A stretch of 64,000 nt of DNA from Sinorhizobium terangae (GCF_029714365.1 NZ_CP121660.1:1178001-1242000), one strand, 5' to 3'. Positions 1 through 9,578 are shown, counted from the stretch's first letter. Notes: generated by a model not told the origin, from the letters alone. Program-made: numbers and translations.

Positions 1-785
1 CCTTCGCCAAGCTCTGGGAAAACTTCGGCAGCGTCATCAAGGAAGGCATCTACGAGGATTTCGAGCGGCGGGGGCAGCTCATCGCGCTTTCGCGTTTCCG
101 CACCACCGCGTCGGACGACAAGCCGCGCGCCCTGAGCGACTATGTCAAGGACATGAAGGACGGGCAGACGGCGATCTACTACCTGACCGGCGACAACCTT
201 GCCCAATTGAAAGCCTCGCCGCAGCTCGAAGGATTCCGCGCCCGCGGCATCGAAGTGTTGCTGCTTACCGACCCGGTTGACAGCTTCTGGGTGACCTCGG
301 CGCCGGATTTCGAAGGCAAGCCGTTCAAGTCGATCACGCAAGGGGCCGCCGATCTCGCCGGTATCGCGAAGCAGGACGCCGACGGTACGACCTCCGCGGA
401 GACGAGCCAGACCGTCGCCGAATTCGTGACCTTTGCCAAGGCGGCGCTCGGCGACGCGGTCTCTGACGTGAGGACCTCGGAGCGACTGACGGAAAGCGCG
501 GTCTGCCTCGTTGCGCCGGAGCACGGACCGGATCGCCAGCTCGAGAAGATGCTGCAGGGAGCCGGCCGCATCGACGGCGCGGCAAAGCCGATCCTGGAGA
601 TCAATCCCGGCCACAGCCTGATCGCCGCCATCGCTGCCTGCCCCGCCGAGGATGCAGCATTCCGCGAGGACGCCGTAAAGCTCCTGCTCGACCAGGCGCG
701 CGTTCTCGACGGCGACAAGCCGGAAGATCCGCGCGCCTTTGCCGAGCGGCTGTCGAGGGTGTTCAGCCGGGCTTTGAAGAGTTAA
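1..785 (+). CDS. htpG: Molecular chaperone HtpG (Hsp90), C-terminal part
   Basis: The window opens inside this gene; the first complete codon is at base 3 and translation runs from FAKLWENFGSVIKEGIYEDF to a TAA stop. The segment covers the end of the Hsp90 middle domain and the C-terminal dimerisation domain, with family text such as ALSDYVKDMKDGQTAIYYLTG and LLLTDPVDSFWV. HtpG is a cytosolic ATP-dependent chaperone. The ATPase domain lies upstream of the window. The ATG at 153 is an internal methionine, not the start. The gene is followed by a cluster of palindromes at about 800-945. Confidence 0.95.
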   Translation, partial: FAKLWENFGSVIKEGIYEDFERRGQLIALSRFRTTASDDKPRALSDYVKDMKDGQTAIYYLTGDNLAQLKASPQLEGFRARGIEVLLLTDPVDSFWVTSAPDFEGKPFKSITQGAADLAGIAKQDADGTTSAETSQTVAEFVTFAKAALGDAVSDVRTSERLTESAVCLVAPEHGPDRQLEKMLQGAGRIDGAAKPILEINPGHSLIAAIAACPAEDAAFREDAVKLLLDQARVLDGDKPEDPRAFAERLSRVFSRALKS

Positions 786-799
786 GAAACTTAGCGGAC

Positions 800-945
800 A
801 TGCCCTCATCCGGCTTGCCGGCCACCTTCTCCCCGCAAGCGGGGCGAAGGGACAAGCGGCAGCGCCCGCGCTAGTCTAAAATCCCCTCTCCCCGCGCGCG
901 GGGAGAGGGTTAGTCCTCGGGTTAAACCCGAGGAGAGGGGCAAAA
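800..945. repeat. Rhizobial palindromic intergenic mosaic element
   Basis: Three perfect or near-perfect dyads follow htpG: 825-850 (CCTTCTCCCCGC, AA, GCGGGGCGAAGG), a perfect 26-bp palindrome at 884-909 built on CTCCCCGCG/CGCGGGGAG, and CCTCGGGTT-A-AACCCGAGG at 915-933. The arrangement of several large palindromes between genes resembles the RIME-type elements known from Rhizobiaceae. It probably also ends transcription or stabilises RNA between the convergent htpG and CoA-transferase genes; that role is inferred. Confidence 0.7.
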
Positions 946-977
946 CTGCGATCTTGCGACGCGAGCCTAGCCGGGTC

Positions 978-2162
978 TCACCCTTTCGCTTTCGGCCTCA
1001 GGCCGATCTCGGACAGCACCTCTTCCGTATGCTCCCCAAGCCGGGGTACGCCGCGCTCGAGTGCGAGCGAAGCTCCGGAGAAGCGAAGCGGAGTCCTGAC
1101 GCCCGGCGACGTACCGGCCGCCGCGCCGGTGTGCGGCGTATCCACCCGCATCTGTCGGTGAAGGATCTGCGGATCGGCAAAAACGTCCGCGACGGTGTTG
1201 ATCGGACCGCCCGGCACGCCTGCGGCTTCGAGTTTTGCCAGGAGCGCATCCCGCGCAAACTTCGCCGTCTCTGCCGCGAGCTCCGGCGTGAGCGTATCGC
1301 GATGCTGCACGCGACCGGCATTGGTCAGGTATCGCTCGTCTGACGCCAGGTCCGCTCGGCCGAGCACGTCGCAGAATTTGACGAACTGCCGGTCGTTTCC
1401 GACGGCGACGATGAGATGCCCGTCGGCGGTCGGAAAGACCTGGTACGGCGCAATGTTCGGATGCGCATTGCCAAGACGCCGCGGCGCCTTGCCCGAGACG
1501 AGAAAATTCAGCGCCTGATTGGCGAGTACACCGGTCATGCAATCGAGCAGCGCCATGTCGATCTGCTGCCCCTCGCCCGTGCGTTCGCGCTGCGCAAGCG
1601 CCGCCTGGACGGCAATCACACCGTAAAGCCCGGTAAAAATGTCGGCGAAGGCCACTCCGATCTTCTGCGGCTCGCGATCCGGCTCACCGGTGAGATCCAT
1701 GATCCCGCTCATGCCCTGGACGATGTAGTCGTAGCCGGCGCGATGGGCATAGGGGCCGTCCTGGCCGAAGCCGGTCACGGAACAATAGATGAGCCGAGGG
1801 TTGACCTTCCTCAGGTTCTCATAGTCGAGCCCATATTTGGCGAGACCACCGACCTTGAAGTTTTCGAGGAGCACGTCCGATTGCGCCGCCAGCCGCCGTA
1901 CCGCCTCCTGCCCCTCTTCCGTCGTGAAGTCGAGCACGACCGAGCGCTTGCCCCGGTTGCAGGCATGGAAATAGGCTGCGTCGAGCTTCTCGCCAGCCTC
2001 GCCTTCGACGAAGGGCGGTCCCCAGGTTCGGGTATCGTCGCCTGCCGGGCTTTCGACCTTGATGACGTCGGCGCCAAGATCGGCGAGTGTCTGGCCAATC
2101 CAGGGGCCAGCCAGAATGCGGGCGAGTTCGAGAACGCGAATACCCTTCAGCGGCGTTTCCAT
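978..2162 (-). CDS. Family III CoA-transferase (CaiB/BaiF), probably glutarate-type
   Basis: This 394-residue protein has the full length of a class III CoA-transferase. The N-terminus (GIRVLELARILAGPWIGQTL, ADVIKVESPAGDDTR) and the YDYIVQGMSGIMDLTGEPDREP region are typical; the conserved nucleophilic Asp is probably the D of ETFADIFTG-type text (here VAFADIFTGLYG). It starts 8 bases after the stop of the glutaryl-CoA dehydrogenase gene, so the two are probably co-transcribed. That neighbour suggests it makes glutaryl-CoA from glutarate with succinyl-CoA as donor, as human SUGCT does. Other dicarboxylate substrates are possible. Confidence 0.88.
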   Translation of the reverse strand: METPLKGIRVLELARILAGPWIGQTLADLGADVIKVESPAGDDTRTWGPPFVEGEAGEKLDAAYFHACNRGKRSVVLDFTTEEGQEAVRRLAAQSDVLLENFKVGGLAKYGLDYENLRKVNPRLIYCSVTGFGQDGPYAHRAGYDYIVQGMSGIMDLTGEPDREPQKIGVAFADIFTGLYGVIAVQAALAQRERTGEGQQIDMALLDCMTGVLANQALNFLVSGKAPRRLGNAHPNIAPYQVFPTADGHLIVAVGNDRQFVKFCDVLGRADLASDERYLTNAGRVQHRDTLTPELAAETAKFARDALLAKLEAAGVPGGPINTVADVFADPQILHRQMRVDTPHTGAAAGTSPGVRTPLRFSGASLALERGVPRLGEHTEEVLSEIGLRPKAKG

Positions 2163-2170
2163 GACGACAC

Positions 2171-3358
2171 TCAGAAGAACGCCTGCAGCCCGGTCTGGGC
2201 GCGGCCGAGGATCAGCGCATGCACGTCATGCGTTCCCTCGTAGGTGTTGACGGTCTCCAGGTTCAGCATGTGACGCATGACCTGGTATTCCTCGGAAATG
2301 CCATTGCCGCCGTGCATGTCGCGGGCCATCCGGGCGATATCGAGCGCCTTGCCGCAATTGTTGCGCTTGACGATCGAGATCATTTCCGGGGCCATCCGGC
2401 CGTCGTCCATCAGCCTGCCGACGCGGAGCGATCCCTGCAGCCCCAGTGTGATCTCGGTCTGCATGTCCGCCAGCTTCTTCTGGAAAAGCTGGGTCTGGGC
2501 AAGCGGACGATTGAACTGCTTGCGATCGAGCCCGTATTGACGGGCCGCGTGCCAGCAGAATTCGGCCGCACCGAGCGCGCCCCACGAGATGCCGTAGCGG
2601 GCGCGATTAAGGCAGCCGAAGGGACCTTTGAGCCCCTCCACATACGGCAGCAGTGCATCCTCGCCGACCTCAACATTGTCGAGAACGATCTCGCCGGTGA
2701 TCGACGCGCGGAGCGACAGCTTGCCGGCGATCTTCGGCGCCGAAAGCCCTTTCATGCCCTTTTCCAGCACAAAGCCGCGGATCGCGTTTCCATGGGCCTC
2801 CGACTTCGCCCAGACGACGAACACATCGGCAAGCGGTGCGTTGGAAATCCACATTTTCGAGCCGATCAGACGATAGCCGCCATCGGTCCTCATCGCCCGC
2901 GTCTTCATTCCGGCGGGATCGGATCCGGCGTCCGGCTCGGTCAGGCCAAAGCAGCCGATCCATTCGCCGCTGATAAGCTTCGGAAGATACTTCCGCTTCT
3001 GATCCTCCGAACCGTAGGCGAAGATCGGATAAATCACGAGCGACGACTGCACGCTCATCATCGAGCGATAGCCCGAATCGACCCGTTCGACTTCACGGGC
3101 GACGAGGCCGTAGGCGACATAGGACGCGCCGACGCCGCCGTAGGTGTCCGGCACGGTGACACCGAGCAAGCCGAGGTCGCCCATTTCGCGGAAGATCGCC
3201 GGGTCGGTCTTTTCCTCGCGATAAGCTTCGATCACGCGCGGCTGCAGCTTCTCCTGGGCGTAGGCGCGCGCCGTATCGCGGATCATCCGCTCGTCTTCGC
3301 TCAGTTGATCCTCGAGCAGAAACGGATCGTCCCATTGGAACTCAAACTTTTCGGCCAT
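2171..3358 (-). CDS. gcdH: Glutaryl-CoA dehydrogenase (acyl-CoA dehydrogenase family)
   Basis: This 395-residue FAD enzyme oxidises and decarboxylates glutaryl-CoA to crotonyl-CoA in lysine, tryptophan and glutarate breakdown. Family marks are [38 protein letters not shown], and near the C-terminus [24 protein letters not shown] followed by [18 protein letters not shown], which holds the catalytic Glu (YEGT). The start is set at the ATG at 3358 ([13 protein letters not shown]) behind a purine-rich AGAGAG stretch; the frame stays open upstream, but that sequence overlaps the divergent LysR gene and lacks family similarity. The CoA-transferase gene follows at once. Confidence 0.93.
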   Translation of the reverse strand: MAEKFEFQWDDPFLLEDQLSEDERMIRDTARAYAQEKLQPRVIEAYREEKTDPAIFREMGDLGLLGVTVPDTYGGVGASYVAYGLVAREVERVDSGYRSMMSVQSSLVIYPIFAYGSEDQKRKYLPKLISGEWIGCFGLTEPDAGSDPAGMKTRAMRTDGGYRLIGSKMWISNAPLADVFVVWAKSEAHGNAIRGFVLEKGMKGLSAPKIAGKLSLRASITGEIVLDNVEVGEDALLPYVEGLKGPFGCLNRARYGISWGALGAAEFCWHAARQYGLDRKQFNRPLAQTQLFQKKLADMQTEITLGLQGSLRVGRLMDDGRMAPEMISIVKRNNCGKALDIARMARDMHGGNGISEEYQVMRHMLNLETVNTYEGTHDVHALILGRAQTGLQAFF

Positions 3359-3425
3359 CTCTCTCTCCCGTCGTATTTTTCCGCCTGTGGTTATGGCAAG
3401 CGGGTGCAAGTGTTTCAAACGAAAT

Positions 3426-3440
3426 TGAGGCACTGCCTCA
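3426..3440. promoter_or_regulatory. Putative LysR-type operator dyad
   Basis: TGAGGC-ACT-GCCTCA is a perfect interrupted dyad in the 166-bp divergent region between gcdH (start 3358) and the LysR gene (start 3525). Position and symmetry fit a LysR-family activator site serving both promoters. Binding is inferred. Confidence 0.45.
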
Positions 3441-3524
3441 TGCGTCTGGGGAATGGACCTTGCGCCCGAGGCGGTTCTGCTGATTATTCGCAAACGCGAT
3501 ACAGAGATCGACACACCCGCCGCC

Positions 3525-4481
3525 ATGACCAACAATCGCCTCGAACGTTTTGCCCACAATCTCGACTGGAATCTGCTGCGCACCTTCGTCGTTGTCGTCG
3601 AGGAGGGCAGCATCACGGCCGCGGCCAACCGGCTGCTTCTGCAGCAGCCCGCCGTCAGCATGGCGTTGAAGCGGCTGGAGCAGACCGTCGGCCAGAAGCT
3701 GATCGACCGGAGGCCGGGCCGCTTCAATCTCACCGAAGCGGGTGAGAAATTGCACGGCCAGTGCCGGGACATCTTCGCGGCGGTGGTCCGTCTGCCCAAT
3801 GTGCTGGAGACCGCGGGCGAAGAGGTGACCGGCCATCTCAATATCCATTCGGTCAGCCATGCCCACAATCCGGCCTGGGATCGCAAGCTCGACACTTTCT
3901 TCCGAATGCATCCGAAAGTGACACTGTCGGTGACGATCGCGACGACCGTCGATGTGCTCAGCGCCGTCGAGCGCAACATCGCCACGATGGGCCTTTGCGA
4001 CGGCAACATTCCCGACGGACTGAACAAGAGCTTCCATATCCGCGAGCGGTACGCACTTTATTGCGGGCGCGGCCATCCGCTGTTCGGTGTCGACGGCGTC
4101 GATTTCAACGACCTCCGGGGCAACCCCTACATCGCCTTCATCGCCGATGTCCTTGGCGGGCAGCACATGAATTCGGTGACCGCCGTTCGCGCGATCGGCT
4201 CCTTCGGCCAAAAGGTCCGGGGCGTTTCCTGCAACGTCGAGGAGGTCATGCGGCTGATTTCCGCCAATGTCGGAATCGGCATGCTGCCGGATCATCTCGC
4301 AGGCCCTGCAGTCAAGGCCGGGCAGCTATGGCAGTTGCCGCCCTACAGCGATCTTCCGACGACGGACGTCTTTCGAATCTCGAACCCCAACTCGATCCTC
4401 AATCCGGCGGAAGCAGCCTTCCTCGCGCATGTCGCGGACACGGAACCGCTGGATCACTGCCTAAATCATCATCAAGATTGA
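3525..4481 (+). CDS. LysR-family regulator, divergent from gcdH (GcdR-like role)
   Basis: This is a 318-residue LysR-type regulator. The N-terminal winged helix-turn-helix spans roughly residues 10-70 ([40 protein letters not shown]), followed by a substrate-binding domain. The start is placed at the ATG at 3525 ([16 protein letters not shown]), which leaves a normal short leader before the HTH; an in-frame ATG at 3453 would add 24 unconserved residues across the operator region. Divergence from gcdH suggests it senses glutarate or a related acid and controls gcdH and the CoA-transferase gene. The effector is inferred. Confidence 0.88.
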   Translation: MTNNRLERFAHNLDWNLLRTFVVVVEEGSITAAANRLLLQQPAVSMALKRLEQTVGQKLIDRRPGRFNLTEAGEKLHGQCRDIFAAVVRLPNVLETAGEEVTGHLNIHSVSHAHNPAWDRKLDTFFRMHPKVTLSVTIATTVDVLSAVERNIATMGLCDGNIPDGLNKSFHIRERYALYCGRGHPLFGVDGVDFNDLRGNPYIAFIADVLGGQHMNSVTAVRAIGSFGQKVRGVSCNVEEVMRLISANVGIGMLPDHLAGPAVKAGQLWQLPPYSDLPTTDVFRISNPNSILNPAEAAFLAHVADTEPLDHCLNHHQD

Positions 4482-4560
4482 TAACGACATTTCCGACTAT
4501 AAATTTGAACGACCCCGACGGTCTCCTTATTGTCCGCCAACGACCTGAGGAGCCGAAAAC

Positions 4561-5688
4561 ATGCGTAAATACGATGTGGTCATCATTGGCGGTGGAATCG
4601 CCGGCTTGTCGCTCGCCCATTTCCTGAGCCAGCACCGGTCGGTTGCCGTCATCGAACGCGAGAACGCGCTTGGCTACCACAGCACCGGCCGCTCCGCCGC
4701 CGAGTTCGTCCTGAGGTACAACGCGCCGGAAGTGTGCGCGCTGGCGAGGATCGCCAAAGACTTCTTTGATCGACCGCCGCAAGGCTTCACCGATGTGCCC
4801 CTCTTGAAGCAGCGCGGCGGAGTCATGATCGCCAGCGCCAACAAGATCGGGCGGTTCGAAACGGTTCTGGCCGAGGAACGGGCGTTGGCGCCGGAAATAG
4901 AACGTCTGACACCGGAAGAGGCCGTGTCCCGCATTCCGATCCTCAAGCCCGAATACGTTGCAGCCGCATACTATGACCCAAATTTCTGGGACATCGAGGT
5001 GGAAAACCTGCTTCAGGGCTACCTCAGGGGCGCGCGGCGGAATGGAAGTGACGTCCTGGAACGCCATGAAATCCTGTCGGCCGAACGCGATGGAGGCGCC
5101 TGGATCCTGACGACGGCCGGCGGTGAAATCAGCGCGAAGGTCGTCGTCAATGCCGCCGGTGCCTGGGCGGATCCGGTCGCGGCGCTCTTCGGCGTCGACC
5201 CGATCGGCATCGTACCGCATCGCCGCACCGCCATTACCGTCGATCTCCCGGACGGCGTGGACGCGACAACCTTGCCGGAAATCAACGAGATAGACGAGGA
5301 TTTTTACATGAAGCCGGAAGGCGGGCGGCTGCTCGCCTCTCCAGCGGACGCCACACCTTGCGAGCCGTCCGATGTCCAGCCTGAGGAGATCGATGTCGCC
5401 TGGGCTGCACACTACGTTGAGGAAGCCACCACCATCTCCGTGCGGCGGATCGCAAAGAGCTGGGCGGGCCTTCGCAGCTTTTCCACCGACAAGCTGCCCG
5501 TCGTCGGCTTTGCGCCAGGGCGATCGGATTTCTTCTGGCTTGCGGGCCAGGGCGGCTACGGCATCCTTACATCACCGTCGCTGGGCCAGCTTGCGGCAAA
5601 CCTGCTGATCGACACGCCCTTGCCCGAGGCGTTTCGACGTGAGGCGCTCGATCCCCGATCCTTCTCCCCGGCCCGCTTCCAAAAGTAG
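4561..5688 (+). CDS. FAD-dependent D-amino-acid dehydrogenase, DauA (D-arginine dehydrogenase)-like
   Basis: This 375-residue DAO-family flavoprotein has the N-terminal Rossmann motif YDVVIIGGGIAGLSLAHFL and the ERENALGYHSTGRSAAEF segment that closely recalls Pseudomonas D-arginine dehydrogenase (GYHSTGRSAA). Further shared text includes VVNAAGAWADPVA, EDFYMKPEGGRLLASPADA, RIAKSWAGLRSFSTDKLPVVGF and WLAGQGGYGILTSPSLG. The family oxidises D-amino acids to 2-oxo acids, passing electrons to a quinone rather than O2. The exact substrate cannot be read from sequence. It sits 79 bases after the LysR gene on the same strand and converges with a second LysR gene. Confidence 0.85.
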   Translation: MRKYDVVIIGGGIAGLSLAHFLSQHRSVAVIERENALGYHSTGRSAAEFVLRYNAPEVCALARIAKDFFDRPPQGFTDVPLLKQRGGVMIASANKIGRFETVLAEERALAPEIERLTPEEAVSRIPILKPEYVAAAYYDPNFWDIEVENLLQGYLRGARRNGSDVLERHEILSAERDGGAWILTTAGGEISAKVVVNAAGAWADPVAALFGVDPIGIVPHRRTAITVDLPDGVDATTLPEINEIDEDFYMKPEGGRLLASPADATPCEPSDVQPEEIDVAWAAHYVEEATTISVRRIAKSWAGLRSFSTDKLPVVGFAPGRSDFFWLAGQGGYGILTSPSLGQLAANLLIDTPLPEAFRREALDPRSFSPARFQK

Positions 5689-5700
5689 CGACGGCATCAA

Positions 5701-6630
5701 TTAGATCCCGGCAAATCCTTCTTCGTCGATGTCGCCGGCGCCCAGCGCTACGAACTGGTCCAAGAGCCACGAAGCGGCCGGCCCCGGCGGCGTGTCTCGC
5801 CGCCAGACGCCGGCGAAACGATAGATCCCGCCATTGTGGTCAGGAATGGCCAGTCGCATAAGCGTGCCGTCGTCGAGATCGGGCTGGACCAAAGGCAGCG
5901 GCATGTTGCCCCAGCCAAGCCCTTGGCGCAGCAGCGCGTGTTTCGCGCCGAGATCGGCGAGCCTCCACGTGCGGGGACTGAGCACCGCGAAGTCCTGCCC
6001 CTCGGTCAAAGGAGAGCGGTCCGTCAAGACGAGCTGGACATGGTTGCGCGCCTCCCCAGGCTCGATTCTCTGCATGCGCCCGAGCGGGTGGTCGGGCGCA
6101 GCCACCGGCACCGTCGCCACCGCCCCTGCCGCAACACAACTCACCCCTTCAACGGCCGTTGCCAGTGGGCCGGAAATGCCGATGATCGCCTTCCGTTCGA
6201 GCACCGCCGCAGTAACCGCGCCCAGGGCCTCGACATGCAGGCACAGCGAAACCGTCGGAAACGCCTCGGCGAAGGCGTGCAGCGCCTTTCCAATCCTCTC
6301 CGCCGGCAGCATCACGTCGACGGCGAGGTTCACTTCCGCCTCCAACCCGTCGAGCAGCCCCTTCACCTTGGCGCGCAGGCCGTCGACGCCTTGCGCCAGG
6401 GCCCGCGCCTCGGCGAGCACCGTACGTCCTGCAGCCGTCAGCTTGGGCTTGCGCGTGCCGTCGCGTTCGAACAATTCGAGCCCGAGCTGCGCTTCCAGAT
6501 TGGCGATGCCGTAACTGACGACGGAGACGGCGCGATTGAGGTTGCGCGCCGCGGCTGCAAAACTCCCAGCATCGACCACGGCCAGAAACACGCGAAGTTG
6601 CTCGAAAGTTGGCGTGCCGGGATTGGACAT
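5701..6630 (-). CDS. LysR-family transcriptional regulator
   Basis: This 309-residue protein has an N-terminal HTH (FEQLRVFLAVVDAGSFAAAA, NLNRAVSVVSYGIANLEAQL, then LELFERDGTRKPKLTAAGRTVL) and an effector domain from about residue 90. The start ATG is at 6630 (MSNPGTPTFEQLRVF). It ends 12 bases from the dehydrogenase gene in convergent orientation, so it need not control that gene. No target or ligand can be deduced. Confidence 0.88.
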   Translation of the reverse strand: MSNPGTPTFEQLRVFLAVVDAGSFAAAARNLNRAVSVVSYGIANLEAQLGLELFERDGTRKPKLTAAGRTVLAEARALAQGVDGLRAKVKGLLDGLEAEVNLAVDVMLPAERIGKALHAFAEAFPTVSLCLHVEALGAVTAAVLERKAIIGISGPLATAVEGVSCVAAGAVATVPVAAPDHPLGRMQRIEPGEARNHVQLVLTDRSPLTEGQDFAVLSPRTWRLADLGAKHALLRQGLGWGNMPLPLVQPDLDDGTLMRLAIPDHNGGIYRFAGVWRRDTPPGPAASWLLDQFVALGAGDIDEEGFAGI

Positions 6631-6921
6631 ATTTCAACTTTCTCGAACAAATATGTCACAATTATCCCACTTTCTAAGAAAGCCTGCAAGCCTGTATACA
6701 CGATCGAAACGACAAGGCCGCCAAGGAATTACCGAGCCGGAGAGTAAGAGAGTCGGACTGCTCGCCCGGTGCTATCGGGCTAGCAAGGAGTACAATGCGA
6801 GACTGCGTGCAAGTCATATCCGCCGACACAAAAAGGGATCGCAGAAGGAGACGCTGCTCTGGGCAAGCCATTTCCGAAGGCCGGCCGGCCTCAGCATTGG
6901 ACGAATGAAGGGAGGAAGCTC

Positions 6922-7845
6922 ATGTCAATCGGACCGCAAGTGACCGTTCTTCGATCAGATTCTGTATCGGTTGCTCATGTTCGCAGCCAACATGTTGTCA
7001 AGAAGGAGAGCATCGCAATCCCGAATTCGGACGCGTTCAGCACGATCGTTCAACTTCGCCCCTTCAAGGACCATCGTTTGTGGCGAAATGGACGGCTGGT
7101 GCATAACGGAAGCCACGCGCAAGGAGCATTGTCGATCACGCATCTTGCCGAGGATTGGCGTTGCGAACACCGCTCCCCGTTCGACAACATACGATTTACG
7201 ATCGACCGACACGTCTTGCGAGACTTCTTGCTGGACAATGGAAGGGCCGATCTCCCTCCCTTAAAGTGCGAGTCCGGGCAGATCGATCCGGTGATGTATC
7301 ACCTTGGCCAAGCACTCCTGCCTGCCCTTGCAAATCCGGGGAACGCCGACAAGCTATATGTGGACCACATACTGCTCGCTTTTCAGGCTCATCTTGTAAG
7401 TCGTTACGGTGGCGTTGATCTCGCACCGACCCGGCAATACGGCCTTTCCAGACGTCAATTGGCAGCCGCAACGGCATATCTTGCGGAACACGCGTCGCGC
7501 AAAATATCAATGAACGAGGTCGCGTCGATATGCGACCTGTCCACAAGCCACTTCATCCGGGCATTCAAGAAATCGACGGGGCGCACGCCGCACCGGTGGC
7601 TGACCGAATACCGTATACAAAAAGCGCAAACCTTGCTCCTGGGTGAGGCGCCCATTGCCGAGATCGCGGTCAGTTGCGGCTTCACCGATCAAAGCCATCT
7701 GACGCACGTCTTCTCGTCCATTTGTGATGTCTCGCCAGCCGCTTGGCGGCGTGTGCAGCGCAATGGCGTCCACCGGTCGTCAATTGCTGATGGACAGTGC
7801 GTTCCCGGTGACAAGCCTTCGCGTCGTAACCAGACCAAGCCATAA
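6922..7845 (+). CDS. AraC-family transcriptional regulator
   Basis: This 307-residue protein has a C-terminal AraC/XylS DNA-binding domain at about residues 175-275 with both helix-turn-helix units: ISMNEVASICDLSTSHFIRA followed by FKKSTGRTPHRWLTEYRI, and APIAEIAVSCGFTDQSHLTH followed by VFSSICDVSPAAWRR. The N-terminal 170 residues are an unassigned sensor region. The ATG at 6922 has a GGGAGG ribosome site 7 bases upstream. It lies just before the DoxX, hydrolase and amidohydrolase genes on the same strand and is the natural candidate regulator of them; this is inferred from position. Confidence 0.88.
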   Translation: MSIGPQVTVLRSDSVSVAHVRSQHVVKKESIAIPNSDAFSTIVQLRPFKDHRLWRNGRLVHNGSHAQGALSITHLAEDWRCEHRSPFDNIRFTIDRHVLRDFLLDNGRADLPPLKCESGQIDPVMYHLGQALLPALANPGNADKLYVDHILLAFQAHLVSRYGGVDLAPTRQYGLSRRQLAAATAYLAEHASRKISMNEVASICDLSTSHFIRAFKKSTGRTPHRWLTEYRIQKAQTLLLGEAPIAEIAVSCGFTDQSHLTHVFSSICDVSPAAWRRVQRNGVHRSSIADGQCVPGDKPSRRNQTKP

Positions 7846-7958
7846 TTTAAGGGTGGGTCGTGAGCAGCTGTCCGCAGGAAGGATGATCACTCACGAAACC
7901 GGCGGATAGAGTGGCACTCGCGTGTCTTCTTACCGATCAACAAGCCGCAGAGAATACA

Positions 7959-8357
7959 ATGAAATCAAGCATAAGATCTTACGAACCATACCTCCTGAGC
8001 CTCCTGCGCATCGTCTCGGCGCTGGTCCTTTTCAGTTATGGCACACAGAAGATCCTCAAATTTCCGATGTCCGACGGCGGCCCGCCGCCCGGCTCCCTGC
8101 CCTGGATCGCCGGGCTCTTTGAGTTGGTGCTCGGCTTCCTTGTGCTCATCGGGCTCAAGACCCGCATCGCTGCATTCGTGCTTTCCGGTGTCATGGCCTT
8201 CGCCTATTTCCTCAGGCACGCTCCGCAAGGCTTCTATCCTGCCCAGAACGGCGGCGTAGCCGCGATCCTCTTCTGCTTCATATTTCTTTACCTGACTGCG
8301 GCCGGCGCCGGACCTTTGAGCGTCGACGCACATCACCAACAAACCAAAACCCCATAA
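7959..8357 (+). CDS. DoxX-family membrane protein
   Basis: This 132-residue integral membrane protein has four predicted helices: YLLSLLRIVSALVLFSYGTQ, PWIAGLFELVLGFLVLIGLK, AAFVLSGVMAFAYFLRHA and AAILFCFIFLYLTAAGAG. DoxX/DoxD proteins sit in respiratory or sulfur-compound membrane complexes, but many members have no known job. The ATG at 7959 (MKSSIRSYEPYLL) is chosen because the helix pattern begins soon after it; an in-frame ATG at 7911 would add 16 residues. Confidence 0.85.
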   Translation: MKSSIRSYEPYLLSLLRIVSALVLFSYGTQKILKFPMSDGGPPPGSLPWIAGLFELVLGFLVLIGLKTRIAAFVLSGVMAFAYFLRHAPQGFYPAQNGGVAAILFCFIFLYLTAAGAGPLSVDAHHQQTKTP

Positions 8358-8567
8358 CCCCATAGGAGTTTCCGACCGATGACGGACACATCGCTCTTCT
8401 CAGGCGTCATCGGCTGTTCACAGGCAGCTGTTCGAACGACGATTGCGAAGTCGATGAAGAAACATCACCGTCCGAGCATTTTTCGACAATGAACGCAGTT
8501 ATCTACAATCAGCATTCACGCGCACGTACTAGCTTGATGTCCGTGCGGTAAATTAATGGAGGGCTCA

Positions 8568-9221
8568 ATGCCGAACGCCACGCCGACCCCTGGTTCTCTT
8601 CTGGTATCGCCGAAGGACCATGCGCTGATCATGATCGATTTCCAGTCGCAAATGGCCTTTGCGACCAAGTCTATCGATGCGGTGCAACTACGCAACAACG
8701 CCGCACTGGTGGCACACGCCGCTGCGGGCTTCAAGGTGCCGACGATCCTCACGACCGTCGCCGAAAAAAGCTTCTCGGGCCCGATGTTCGGCGAGATCAC
8801 CGAGGCCTTCGAAGGCCAGGCGCTGCTCGACCGCACCTCGATGAACACCTGGGAGGACGCAGCGGTGATCGAGGAGGTCAACCGCATCGGCAAGCCACGG
8901 CTGGTCTTCTGTGGACTGTGGACCTCCGTCTGCATCGTCGGGCCGACGCTCTCGGCGCTCGACCAAGGGTTTGAAGTCTATGTGATCGCCGACGCCTGTG
9001 GCGATGTCTCGGAAGAGGCCCATGAGCGCGCCATGGAACGCATGGTCCAGGCCGGCGTCAGGCCGATGACCTCGCTGCAATATATGCTGGAGCTGCAGCG
9101 CGATTGGGCGCGCACCGAGACCTACGACATGACGACCGGTATCGCCAAAAGGTTTGGCGGCGCCTATGGCCTCGGTATCATCTACGCCAAGACCATGTTC
9201 GGTGCGTCCGAAGGACACTGA
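8568..9221 (+). CDS. Isochorismatase-family cysteine hydrolase
   Basis: This 217-residue protein has the isochorismatase/nicotinamidase fold. The catalytic Asp is D24 (HALIMIDFQSQM), R89 stands where the family often has Lys, and the nucleophile is C122 (CGLWTSVCIVGPTLSAL). The family hydrolyses amides or vinyl ethers; the substrate is not evident. Two in-frame ATGs occur, at 8556 and 8568; the GGAGGG at 8558-8563 is correctly spaced only for 8568. It is followed by a hairpin and then by XapX and amidohydrolase genes, so it may share a pathway with the amidohydrolase. Confidence 0.87.
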   Translation: MPNATPTPGSLLVSPKDHALIMIDFQSQMAFATKSIDAVQLRNNAALVAHAAAGFKVPTILTTVAEKSFSGPMFGEITEAFEGQALLDRTSMNTWEDAAVIEEVNRIGKPRLVFCGLWTSVCIVGPTLSALDQGFEVYVIADACGDVSEEAHERAMERMVQAGVRPMTSLQYMLELQRDWARTETYDMTTGIAKRFGGAYGLGIIYAKTMFGASEGH

Positions 9222-9240
9222 ACGCTTCCGGCTGCTTCAA

Positions 9241-9267
9241 CCGTTCCGTCCGCATCGGGCGGAACGG
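9241..9267 (+). terminator. Intergenic hairpin without a U-tract
   Basis: CCGTTCCGTCCG and CGGGCGGAACGG pair around a three-base loop (one G-U pair in RNA), between the hydrolase gene and the XapX gene. No T-run follows, so it is more likely a partial attenuator or RNA-stability element than a full terminator. Confidence 0.5.
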
Positions 9268-9287
9268 CTCATCTCGCCGAAAGGACC

Positions 9288-9578
9288 ATGCCGATGAAAA
9301 TGTACCTGATATCGCTCGGCACCGGGCTGCTCGTGGGCGTCATTTACAGCCTGCTCAACGTTCGTTCGCCAGCTCCACCGGTGATCGCACTGATCGGGCT
9401 CCTGGGCATGCTCATCGGCGAGCAGGCAGTGCCGGTCGCCAAACGCCTGATCTCGGGCAATCCGGTGAACGTTTCCTGGCTCAACAGCCGCTGCGTCCCG
9501 CATGTTTTCGGGGAACTGCCGACCGGAGTCGACAGTAAGGATATGCCCGACCAACCATCGACGCGGGAGATCGGCTGA
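9288..9578 (+). CDS. XapX-domain small membrane protein
   Basis: This 96-residue protein begins MPMKMYLISLGTGLLVGVIY and has two hydrophobic helices (about residues 5-21 and 31-47) matching the XapX domain, including the PAPPVIALIGLLGMLIGEQA stretch. The C-terminal 45 residues are polar. XapX proteins are named from neighbours of xanthosine genes and have no settled function. The last base of its TGA stop is the A of the amidohydrolase ATG at 9578, so the two are probably translationally coupled. Confidence 0.82.
   Translation: MPMKMYLISLGTGLLVGVIYSLLNVRSPAPPVIALIGLLGMLIGEQAVPVAKRLISGNPVNVSWLNSRCVPHVFGELPTGVDSKDMPDQPSTREIG

Noticed and set aside
2219..3745. A 508-codon plus-strand frame over gcdH
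   Set aside because: Shadow of the glutaryl-CoA dehydrogenase and the start of the LysR gene.
8379..8492. A 37-codon frame (MTDTSLFSGVIGCSQ...) with GGAG upstream, after the first DoxX gene
   Set aside because: Too short and without similarity. It could be a real small gene or a truncated one, but nothing beyond the ribosome site supports it.
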